A DNA stretch of 64,000 bases from Tenodera sinensis (Eukaryota > Arthropoda > Insecta > Mantodea > Mantidae). This document shows, piece after piece, positions 56,121 through 64,000 of this stretch (the stretch's first letter is position 1; each line of letters starts with the position of its first letter). Under the pieces are notes generated by a model that saw only the letters and a program-made list of their open reading frames with translations, searched no databases and was not told the DNA's origin. Where the stretch lies: the NCBI GenBank assembly GCA_030765045.1, contig CM060970.1, positions 48,294,076-48,358,075 of the forward strand. The letters are read 5' to 3'. Made by a program: the position numbers and the translations under genes.

Positions 56121-56636
56121 TTAATACACACAATAAAGTGGGGCGATATGGCCCTTGTAGCCGATTCGTTGAAAGCGGAATGGATATTCGTATTGTTTTG
56201 ATTTTACGCTCACTTTAATGAATAAATAACCAGAAATGCTACCTACGTGTTTGCTGTCATACACGTTCGATATTAGAGGACCCCTCTGACAAAAAATCTT
56301 GTGCGTTGCACCACATGACTTACTCTGCTCTTGTACAAACTATTCTTACAAACTCTAATTCCTCTATCTACTTCATGTTAATCGAGATAAACATTTACAG
56401 AAATTATCTTAAATATCTTTATAGTTTAGGAGAAATATGGTAAGCTTTAAATTATGGTCGCTCGTTCTCTTTGCATGGGCAAGAGATAAAAAAAGAATAA
56501 CGTATTCTTATTTGAGAAACTTATAAGTATTTGACAATTCAAAACATAATGAATATCTCGGAAATGGTCAACTCTACAAAAACATGTGCTTGAGATACAT
56601 ATATTGTGTTTTAACAAGATCTATATTTTCAGTGTG

Positions 56637-57647
56637 ATGAAATTTGCCTAAAGATGTCCCCACCCGGAGATCCGATTGGGGGACAGTTTTAACTCCGGAA
56701 TGTTTATCTTTAGGACTCATATTCATGTATGTGGCTTTCATGTAACTGTTTTCTTAACGGGCACCAGTTTTACAAATAAGTAAATCAGACACACCAAAGG
56801 AAATACAAAAACTTCTAGCTCTGGAAACAATCAATACTAGGTATCCCACAAAAGAATGGCTGCACATATATACTGATGGATCCTCGAAGGAAAACCTTAC
56901 TGGAGCTGGAGTTACATGTTCACATTTTTCCTTTTATCATTCTGTTGGCAGAGACACAACAAATTATGATGGAGAAATAGAGGCTATACACATTGCTCTC
57001 CGACAATTATTAAATCTTCCCTTAAATAAATTTAACAAGGCAGTAATTCTTTCGGATTCTAAAGCTGCAATTCAGGGAATATGTTCAAATACTACAAAGA
57101 AGTCAACAAAAATTAGAGAATGCTACAAAATGTTAACACAACTCCAAAAAGTTAATAAGACTGTTCATCTCCAATGGATTCCAGCACACTGTGGAGTCAT
57201 GGGGAACGAAGCTGCAGACTCACTTGCAAAGAAAGGCACAACAATAAAACAAAAGTCTAAATTCAATTTCTCATATTCCTCAATAAAACGCTTGATCATT
57301 AAAAATTTTTGTCATTCATACCTACAAGAAATAGAAACAAATGCCAAAGATAAAAAATGGATTACACTACTTTCCAACCCAGATATAATCCCCCAGAGAC
57401 CACGGAAAACAGCGGTTGCAGCCTTCCGACTATTGACAAATCACGACTGCTTAGCAAGTCATCTCTACAGAATAGGTATCTCAGCCTCACCAATATGTGT
57501 CCTGTGTAACGATCCAGCAGAAATGAATGAAAAACACTTGAAGACCTGTGAAGCATTAAGATCAGAAGAAACTACAGTTCAAAAGTATTGGAAGGCACGA
57601 ATGCTAATGGCTTCATTGCCAGATGCAAGGCACTAGAAAACAACAAC
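56637..57647 (+). mobile_element. 5'-truncated LINE insertion with 14-bp target duplication
   Basis: ATATTTTCAGTGTG is present at 56623-56636 and again at 57648-57661 (exact 14 bp), bounding a 1,011-bp insertion. The 3' end is AAAACAACAAC directly after the stop codon, giving an 11-nt 3' untranslated region with an AAC-type tail and not a poly(A). The 5' end falls inside coding sequence, as expected for incomplete reverse transcription. Confidence 0.95.
56758..57636 (+). pseudogene. LINE RNase H domain plus zinc-knuckle tail (5'-truncated ORF)
   Basis: An open frame of 292 codons with no initiation codon of its own; the same frame continues upstream to the insertion edge but has stops at 56743 and 56755. 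RNase H motifs are complete: YTDGSS (Asp at 56875), GEIEAIHIAL (Glu), VILSDSKAAI (Asp at 57055) and QWIPAHCGVMGNEAADSLAK (His and final Asp). The rest carries FRLLTNHDCLASHLYRIGI and a CxxC-x9-H-x4-C cluster (CVLCNDPAEMNEKHLKTC), then YWKARMLMASLPDARH and the stop. This layout is typical of the C-terminus of arthropod non-LTR retrotransposons with a cellular-type RNase H. The domain would remove RNA from the RNA/DNA hybrid. Endonuclease and reverse transcriptase are missing, so it cannot move alone. It is the best-preserved coding sequence in the window and therefore a recent insertion. The Jockey/I-group clade is unassigned. Confidence 0.9.
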
Positions 57648-58046
57648 ATATTTTCAGTGTGGTAAGATATTTGTCTTTCTCTTACGGTTTACCAGTTAAG
57701 CAAAAGTCACGCAGAACGCAGAAGACTCCTAAAACATTCCCAGAAAATTGAAGATATGCATTTTATTTGTCGTGAAAAGATCTTAAACATATCTTTTAAT
57801 CAAAATCGTTTGCCATTTTTGAGGAAATAGATTTTTTTAAATGTTCCTTAGGTTGGGGGATTTTCATAAATCTTTGTGTTGCATCCTGGAAAGATTGGTT
57901 TTTAAGCGACCTTTTGTTTTTGAGTTCTCACAGACATGTGCACACAGACTTTCTTAATGCTTTCTGAGGTTCGCAGTGAAATATTGATATTGAAATTTTG
58001 GGTGGAATATAATACTTCTACTTATACGTAGTAGAGAAAATAAAAA

Positions 58047-58318
58047 TGTATTCAGTTTGTTTAAGCGCACCAAGTTCTGAACGCGCTTTGATTTCCAAGG
58101 GCATCTCGGTATGACGTAGTGATAATCTTTATGGGGAAATACCCACACACAGAGAGAGAATTCTATTTAATAACGACATTAGGTTACTGATACTTCCATT
58201 CTGCGCATATAGCCGTCATAATATTTATACAACTAAGTCACTTCTCCGTTATTTTATAATTAAATACAACCTGTGACTCAGTCAGTGTGAAAACGCGGTC
58301 ACTATAATTGCGGAGTCC
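58047..58318. other. Unassigned stretch
   Basis: Nothing recognised. Confidence 0.4.
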
Positions 58319-58319
58319 C

Positions 58320-58402
58320 TTCTCTCTGGTGTTGTGGTAGCGTGTCTGCTTCACATTCAACATGTACAAAATTCGAATCTCCGCTAGGGTAAGTTATATA
58401 TC
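58320..58402 (+). mobile_element. SINE-H head fragment
   Basis: GGTGTTGTGGTAGCGTGTCT, AAAATTCGAATCTCCGCTAG (B box) and GGGTAAGTTATA match the first 80 bp of SINE-H. Confidence 0.7.
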
Positions 58403-59080
58403 ATTTAATTCATTCCTATATGCTTGTGGAAATACAGTATCATACAGTTTGGAAGTATGAGTGAAAGTCTAAATAAAGTGTAATTTTGTGTTTTTTCTGT
58501 GTGTGTCGTTTATAAAGAAAATCCAAGGTAAACAAACTCGGTTACACAAATAGTACATGATTAAACATCATTGGCGATGAGCATTTGTTCCAAAAGAAAA
58601 GCGCCGATATGACCTTTAATGTTAAAGGTGGCATATAAATGGAGAGAAAAAGAAAACTTATGCAAACATCGTTCTTGAATGCGCTGGAAAAGGACTCTCC
58701 TGTGTATATGAAGCTCTGTTTGTATCTCATGAAATATTTAGTATTGAATATCGACAAGCTGTATGCCAACTTCCGTGTAGTTCAGTTTGATGAAGGCGCT
58801 GAGTAGACTAACGTAAGTAAGAACGTATGTGTCTAAGAAGTTAGAGTTTTTTGTCTTAAAACTTATAACTCAAGAACATCAAGTAGCGATCAGTGAATTC
58901 TCTGCTGGTAGAAACCTCACTAATAAACCAAACTATTCCATTCTTCCCTCTTTTCCGATTTTCTTTTCGTCTTTATATATATAAAATAATGTATACTAAC
59001 ATTATCTAATCATTTGATATCTTCGTCTGCATCAAGTCTTTACCGTTTCTTTCAGAATATATGTTGGGCCTAGTCATACC
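58403..59080. other. Unassigned stretch
   Basis: Nothing recognised. Confidence 0.4.
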
Positions 59081-59084
59081 GCCT

Positions 59085-59335
59085 TACTGCAGCGTCCCCC
59101 ATTTCTGCTGACGGACATCATGAATGGGGTGCAATACTGGGGGGTGGGACGTTCGGTTAATGTGATCTTCACAACTTGGAACCGCCATTTTTCTTTCAAG
59201 TAGATCCTCGATTGCCCCCCCCCCCCCGCCCAGGCTGAGTGTACCCCGTCTCCTAGCGTGAAAAAATCCTACAGATATCAGGAATCGTACCCGGACCTCT
59301 CGCTGCGCTACCACAGCACTGAGGATACATCTGTG
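59085..59335 (-). mobile_element. SINE-F, near full length
   Basis: The minus-strand head GCTGTGGTAGCGCAGCGAGA and GGGTACGATTCCTGA (B box) leads into GATTTTTTCACGCTAGGAGA, GGGTACACTCAGCCTGGGC and, at the tail, CCCACCCCCCAGTATTGCAC. A C-run at about 59214-59226 interrupts the body. It matches 61155-61450. Confidence 0.82.
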
Positions 59336-59960
59336 CAATGATCTAGTCAAGTTCTTTTTTCTTCTGTTTCATCTGTTAATTTCACACGCCCCATTCTTCT
59401 CCATACTCGAATTATAAATGCTAGCAGTAGTTTTTCTTCTTTATTACGCCGTCAAAGTTTTCCCATAATGCATTGTCACAGCCATTCCACACAATGTTTC
59501 CCTCGTTTTCTTCATATTTCTTCCTTCAATGATCCGTAGATAATAATTAATGCTTTTTTTGTTGAAATTCTTTCGTCATTGATCACGACTTCCAGGCAAC
59601 AGCTTACATTGCCACGCAAGGTATGTTCCAATATTTAAAGCTGTCCATCTGCTCCATTTTACTTTTATTCCGTTAACATTTCACATAAGGAGCCATATTA
59701 ACTGTCAATCAAGGGTGAAACCACGTAGTCTAAGGTAGAGTGCATTAACTCGCAGGCATGTGACGGACAGGTCGCACTAGTTTTCAAACAGTGTTGAACT
59801 TAGTTCTATACTGACGTATTAATAGCTGATGTAATTGAATAGTTAACAAATGATTGCTCTTTGAAGGACAATGTCAAACAGGCAATGAAGAGATTGAATT
59901 TGGAAGACGAACACCGTAACAGAGATGAATGGAGAAGGGCTATCGGAAGATGTGTTACAT
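59336..59960. other. Unassigned stretch
   Basis: Nothing recognised. Confidence 0.4.
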
Positions 59961-59963
59961 ATT

Positions 59964-60283
59964 AAAAAATCTGATGTGTTGCACTCGCATGACTTTTTCT
60001 ACTCTTGTACTAACCATTCTTACTAACTCTTATTCCTATATCTTCGTGTTAGTTGAGACAAACATTTACAGAAATTATCTTATTGCCTGTTTTCTTGCAC
60101 GTGCAACGGGGATATGGAAATACAGTAGGCTTTGAGCGATAGTCAAATCTTTTAAAGCTTTGAGATTCCGTTTTCTTTGCACAGTTATCATATAAAAATG
60201 AATAACGATGTTCCATTTGACGAAAGTTAGTTTTCGAAAACTCATACAAATAACAAGAAATATCTCCGAAACGGTTCACTCTA

Positions 60284-60316
<33 letters not shown>

Positions 60317-60826
60317 ACTTAGACAAATTGTGTTTTAGCAAGATCTACATTTTTGTATAGTAAGATTAAGGTTTACCAGTTATGCAAAAGTCTTCCAGAG
60401 TAAATAGGACTTCATGGACTATAGCCAGAAAATTCAAGATATACATTTCATTTCCCATAAAAATATCTCAAATATGACATTTTATTAAAAATCGTTTGAG
60501 CCATTTTCAAGAAAATCAATTTTCAAAAAATTTTCCATGTAAAGGGTAGTTTAGGGTACAGAAATTTTCTTCAAAATCTTTGTGTGGCATCTTTGAAAGA
60601 CATTAAACTTGAATAACAACTTTGGTTTTTAACCGACTTTTCGTTTTTGAGTTACGCTGTCCACAGACTGACAGACACACAGACACACACACGGACCTTT
60701 TTCTAAAAACCTTTATTTTTGGATTCAGGGGCCTCAAAACATATTTCTGGTGAAATCTCGATATCGAATTTTTGGGTGGAATACAATACTTCCTCTATTT
60801 TACTATACGTAGTAGAGAAAGTTAAA
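59964..60826 (-). mobile_element. Family A (HINE-like), near-complete copy
   Basis: Enters at AAAAAATCTGATGTGTTGCAC, with an ACTTTTTCTACT variant at 59992-60003, and ends AGTAGAGAAAGTTAAAA (60811-60822 for the motif). An A-run of about 30 at 60284-60313 replaces a short A stretch. Otherwise all blocks are in order. Confidence 0.92.
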
Positions 60827-60899
60827 ACCGATTGAAGAAAAAAAAATCGTTTTTCATTGCTAGTCTCACGATATTGTAACTCGTAAACATAAATATTTT

Positions 60900-61090
60900 C
60901 TAAGTTGTTACCGATACTGCCAATTGCCAGGATTATATAGGCATCGCCGGTGTGCCGCAATTTCTTCCGCAGGAGTTCTTTTACATGGCAGTAAATCTGC
61001 TGACATGGGTGTCGCTTCTAAGCAAACTTAAATCCCAGTTACCTGCGCCGGGGTTGAATCCGTGACCTTTGGATCAATAGACCAGCACCT
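60900..61090 (-). mobile_element. SINE-D, diverged
   Basis: GTTACCGATACTGCCAATTGCC, GGTGTGCCGCAATTTCTTCC, TTACATGGCAGTAAATCTGC, GGGGTTGAATCCGTGACC (B box). The head is lost beyond 61090, where AT-palindromic sequence begins. Confidence 0.85.
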
Positions 61091-61094
61091 TAAA

Positions 61095-61152
61095 TTCGTA
61101 AATATATTATATAACATATTATGTAATATATATTATATAATGTGTTATGTAA
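61095..61152. repeat. AT-rich palindromic tract
   Basis: Repeats of ATATTATATAAC/GTTATGTAATATA arrangements that can pair with themselves. Confidence 0.8.
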
Positions 61153-61154
61153 TA

Positions 61155-61450
61155 TAATATCCCAAGGTGCAACAGCCCTTTCCTGGCCAACCCCTGCGTC
61201 CCCTACCTCTGCCCAGCACAGACGTCAGAATGGGGTGAGTAATGGAGGGTGGGACGTGATCAGCACCCCGATCCTTCCCGGCCGGTTATGTGGTCTACCC
61301 AACCAGGACCACTACTTTTCAATCAAATAGCTCCTCAATTGGCTTCTCAGGACCTAACGAGGCTGAGTGAACCCCGGACCAGGTCTCCCAGTGAGAGAAA
61401 ATCCTCACGTCCTTATCGGGAATCCAACCCGGGTCTCCTGCTTGGTAAGC
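61155..61450 (-). mobile_element. SINE-F, full-length-like
   Basis: The minus-strand head GGTTCTGCTTACCAAGCAGG and GACCCGGGTTGGATTCCCG (B box) is followed by GAGGATTTTCTCTCACTGGG, GGGGTTCACTCAGCCTCG, AACCGGCCGGGAAGG and the tail GGAAAGGGCTGTTGCACC. GC-rich relative to its surroundings. Confidence 0.85.
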
Positions 61451-61454
61451 AGAA

Positions 61455-62072
61455 CCTTTTCGTTGAAAAAATAATTTGTGTAAAACATTTGGAGTCATCT
61501 AGCTTCTTGACGAATAGATATAAACATATTATTATTTCACTAACTCGCATTAACAAAGAATGAATGTAGTAACAATTTAATGTTAAAATATTATGCAAAG
61601 TTTAATTTGTGAGATTTGGCAACGTCACGTTAACATTAAATTGTGACTAAAGTCATTCAAATTAATATAGGACATTACAGCATTGTTCACACAATCTTTG
61701 TACAGCCTTTAGCTGAGTGGTTAGACCATTCGCTTCTCAACAAAGCGGCCCGGGTTCGATCCCAACAACAGCATGTGGGATTTGTGATGGACGAAGCGGC
61801 GCTGAGGTTGATTTCCTCTGGGTTCTCCGGTTTCCCCCGCCATCTCATTCCACCGGTGCTCCATCTTCATTCCATGTATCATCAATGTCACCGCCAGCAG
61901 TGTCGTATGTAGTAAAAGCGGGCGTTAAACAAAAAAAACAAAAAACAAAAAAAAAAAAAAAAAAAAACCACACACGCACATACAATCTTTGTGCGATGAT
62001 TAGATTATATCCATTCGTCAAGAAGCTAGATGGCTCCAAATATTTGATATAAATTATTTTTTTTCGGCGAAG
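61455..62072. mobile_element. Foldback unit with about 70-bp inverted arms, split by SINE-E
   Basis: 61455-61524 and 62005-62072 are reverse complements at about 80% identity, sharing TTTGGAGxCATCTAGCTTCT and TGACGAATxGATATA. Inside, ACAATTTAATGTTAA (about 61571) and TTAACATTAAATTGT (about 61630) form another inverted pair. SINE-E sits at 61702-61981. Confidence 0.72.
61702..61981 (+). mobile_element. SINE-E, young copy with 11-bp target duplication
   Basis: ACAATCTTTGT occurs at 61691-61701 and 61982-61992. The head TTTAGCTGAGTGGTTAGACC and B box GGGTTCGATCCC lead into the body GGACGAAGCGGCG and CGGTTTCCCCCGCCATCTC, ending AAAAGCGGGCGTTAAAC and an A-rich tail of about 40 nt with C interruptions. 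Confidence 0.93.
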
Positions 62073-62079
62073 CAACTCT

Positions 62080-62775
62080 TTATTGACAGTAATTGTATTA
62101 GACAATTATGTGTTACTCATGTAGAATCTCTAGTTAACGTATGACCGAAGCAGTATCTTCCACCCGGTATGTTATATAATAGCCTGTATATTTTAGCACC
62201 TGTTATATAAAGCATTTTTATGTTAATAGCAACTCGCATTTAATGAGAGGAATGAAACTGAATTTTCTCTGCTATAATTGCAGCATTTATGTTTAAGTTA
62301 GCGTTGCCTATCGTCAAAACGGTCCTTAAGTGTTTATCAGTCATAGCGTACCCAAATTTGAGATTTTAGCTATTTCATTTTTGAAAATGTCATTTTAAAA
62401 ACATACTTTGATGCGGATACTGACATCGTTTCCCGTGCAACGACGCTTGTAAAAATCAACCAAAATAACTATTATAATTTGTCCTTCAGTATCTCGTTGC
62501 GTGTATATCAATTAAAAATCTGAGCGCTTAATATATAATTGTTCGAAATTCGTGAATATATTAATCTATTTTGATGTACACTTTTTCAAATTTATATGCG
62601 GTCTAAGTGCGGCCCCGGGACCGTAATTTGGCAAATGCTGATTTGCAGTCGTGTTTCTTTGTCGTGTATCACAGCTATACTCCTTAGTTTCTCTTTCTCT
62701 ACCCCTAACAGTGACACATGAGCCACATTTCCATTAATTCCTTTGCATTTTCTTCATGTGCTTGTCATCCTTGAT
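62080..62775. other. Unassigned stretch
   Basis: Nothing recognised. Confidence 0.4.
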
Positions 62776-62780
62776 TACTT

Positions 62781-63557
62781 ATCCCACCCAAAAATTCAAT
62801 GTCGAGATTTCACCGGAAGTATGTTTTGAGGTCCCCTGAATCCAAAAAGCATTCTTAGAAAAAGGTCTGTGTCAGTCTGTGGACAGAATAATTCAAAAAC
62901 GAAAACTTAGTTACGAACCAAAGTTGGTATTAAAGTTAATGTCTTTCAAGGATGCGACACGAAGATTTTGAAGAAAATTGTTCAACTATAAACGAAAATT
63001 TTGATTTCCTTGAAAATGGCTAACGATTTTTATTAAAATGCCGTATGTTTGAGATATTTTTATGTCAAATGAAATGCATATCTTGAATTTTCTGACTATA
63101 GCCCATGAAGTTCTGTATACTCTGGATGACTTTTGCATAACTGGTAAACCGTAAGAAATAGACCAAATCTTACTATACAAAAACCGTAGATCTTGCTAAA
63201 ACACACAATTTATGTCTGAATAAATTTCTTTGTAGAATGAACCACTTCGGAGATATTCCTTGTTATTTGTGTAAGTTTTGGAGAACTTGTACTTCTGTCC
63301 AATGGAATATCGCCATTCATTTTTTATATGTTAACCGTGCAAAGAGAACGGAATTTGAAAGCTATAAAAGATTTGACTATCGCTCAAAGCCCACTGTGTT
63401 CTCATGTGCTCCTTGTACCTACAAGGAAGTACGCAATAAGATAATTTCTGTAAATGTTTATCTCAACTAACACGAAGAAGGTCTAAGAGTAAGAGTTTGT
63501 AAGAGTGGTTAGCACAAGAGTAGATAAAGTCATGTGAGTGCAACACATCAGATTTTT
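62781..63557 (+). mobile_element. Family A copy lacking the 5' end
   Basis: Begins at TCCCACCCAAAAATTCAATG, then GTCGAGATTTCACCGGAAGT, AAGGATGCGACACGAAGATTTTG, CCGTAAGAAATAGACC, CGGAGATATTCCTTG, and ends AGTAGATAAAGTCATGTGAG-TGCAACACATCAGATTTTT. Confidence 0.9.
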
Positions 63558-63559
63558 CT

Positions 63560-64000
63560 GAAAAGTCAACTAAGATTTTCAGGTAGATGTTAAACATAAT
63601 GGGTACAGTCTGGCATCCCTGCCATAGACTGTTTCTGACATCTCGTATCTTGACTCCAATCTCTAAATAGAGCAAGCAACCTTTGTGTATTTCTTCCTAA
63701 AACGTAGACATTTTCTTAAGAGTCTTAAGTATTTTTCTGTGTTCTGTCAAAAGTCAGAGCCACAAATGCCACTTAGTTTCTTTGTCCAAATCACGTTCTT
63801 CCAGGTGTCTTAACTATCCATTTCATCTCTTGTGCCTTTTTTATTCCTGAAGTTCAACTGCTTCTCTAATTCACTTTTTAGAACGTAGGCATCGATTCAT
63901 TATTCTCAATAGAATCTTTGCCGAATGAGATTAGCCCTGAAAACATTTTATGTTTTCGTCTTTTTCGTATTGTCGTGCGGTCTTCGACATTCACCATTCT
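63560..64000. other. Unassigned stretch to window end
   Basis: A 70-codon minus frame (63463-63675) overlaps the Family A end and is not supported. Nothing else was recognised. Confidence 0.4.

Larger units (their letters stand above)
56297..58046 (-). mobile_element. Family A copy hosting a LINE insertion
   Basis: The left part (56297-56636) starts AAAAAATCTTGTGCGTTGCAC and CATGACTTACTCTGCTCTTG. The right part (57648-58046) resumes CGGTTTACCAGTTAAGCAAA, TTTGTGTTGCATCCTGG, TTTTTGAGTTCTCACAGAC, TTTTGGGTGGAATATAATAC and ends AGTAGAGAAAATAAAAA. Removing 56637-57661 restores the family order. Confidence 0.9.

Noticed and set aside
61643..62052. Frames of 89-111 codons with Lys runs
   Set aside because: They cross SINE-E and its A-rich tail; not coding.

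Overview
The window looks like AT-rich, repeat-dominated nuclear DNA from an arthropod, probably an insect with a large genome. The evidence is the absence of bacterial gene organisation, tRNA-derived SINEs, a solo LTR with a TATA box and poly(A) signal, long microsatellites, and decayed Tc1/mariner, hAT and LINE coding remnants of types common in arthropods. The taxon is an inference; nothing here fixes it to a species. I find no convincing host protein-coding gene and no intact tRNA or rRNA gene, so the window reads as intergenic or long-intron sequence.

The dominant component is one roughly 0.85 kb repeat, called Family A here, with over 25 copies or fragments on both strands. Its start carries a 12-bp sequence (ACTTTCTCTACT). 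The inverse of that sequence lies just inside the other end and is followed by a small hairpin. Copies abut T-rich target sequence without an obvious target duplication, and an internal TG-rich block repeatedly expands into microsatellites. This is the architecture described for non-autonomous Helentron elements (HINEs). Near-complete copies are at 12.1-13.0 kb, 50.8-51.7 kb, 53.8-54.6 kb and 60.0-60.8 kb; a 5'-truncated but otherwise long copy is at 62.8-63.6 kb. Other copies host later insertions: a SINE at 34.6 kb, a SINE at 6.5 kb, a LINE at 56.6 kb, and another Family A copy at 50.8 kb.

Other mobile DNA: an 836-bp solo LTR (2648-3483) with a 4-bp target duplication; at least five tRNA-related SINE families (D, E, F, G, H); a 251-bp MITE with an 8-bp target duplication inside a SINE (11.0-11.3 kb); a perfect-looking 92-bp-arm hairpin repeat (5.5-5.7 kb); a foldback unit at 61.5-62.1 kb; a 5'-truncated LINE with an intact RNase H domain (56.6-57.6 kb); an internally deleted RTE-like LINE (47.4-47.8 kb); a Jockey-like LINE remnant on the minus strand (28.8-31.1 kb); two different decayed Tc1/mariner-superfamily transposases (18.4-19.3 and 45.0-45.6 kb); and a hAT transposase C-terminus (37.2-37.5 kb).

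Tandem repeats include a TTA/CTA/TTA block (3.8-4.1 kb), a CTCTCACG-type block plus a CA run (20.75-21.1 kb), a regular 20-bp minisatellite (22.1-22.6 kb) and a 42-bp minisatellite (25.9 kb). Possible non-repeat signals are two CTCF-like motifs near 2.2-2.3 kb and a CpG-richer stretch with a splice-donor-like site at 9.2-9.4 kb.

The parts form a layered insertion history rather than a pathway. Family A supplied landing sites for SINEs and LINEs, and two SINE families share a 3' tail that resembles the short (AAC) tail of the LINE at 57.6 kb, which would fit shared retrotransposition machinery.
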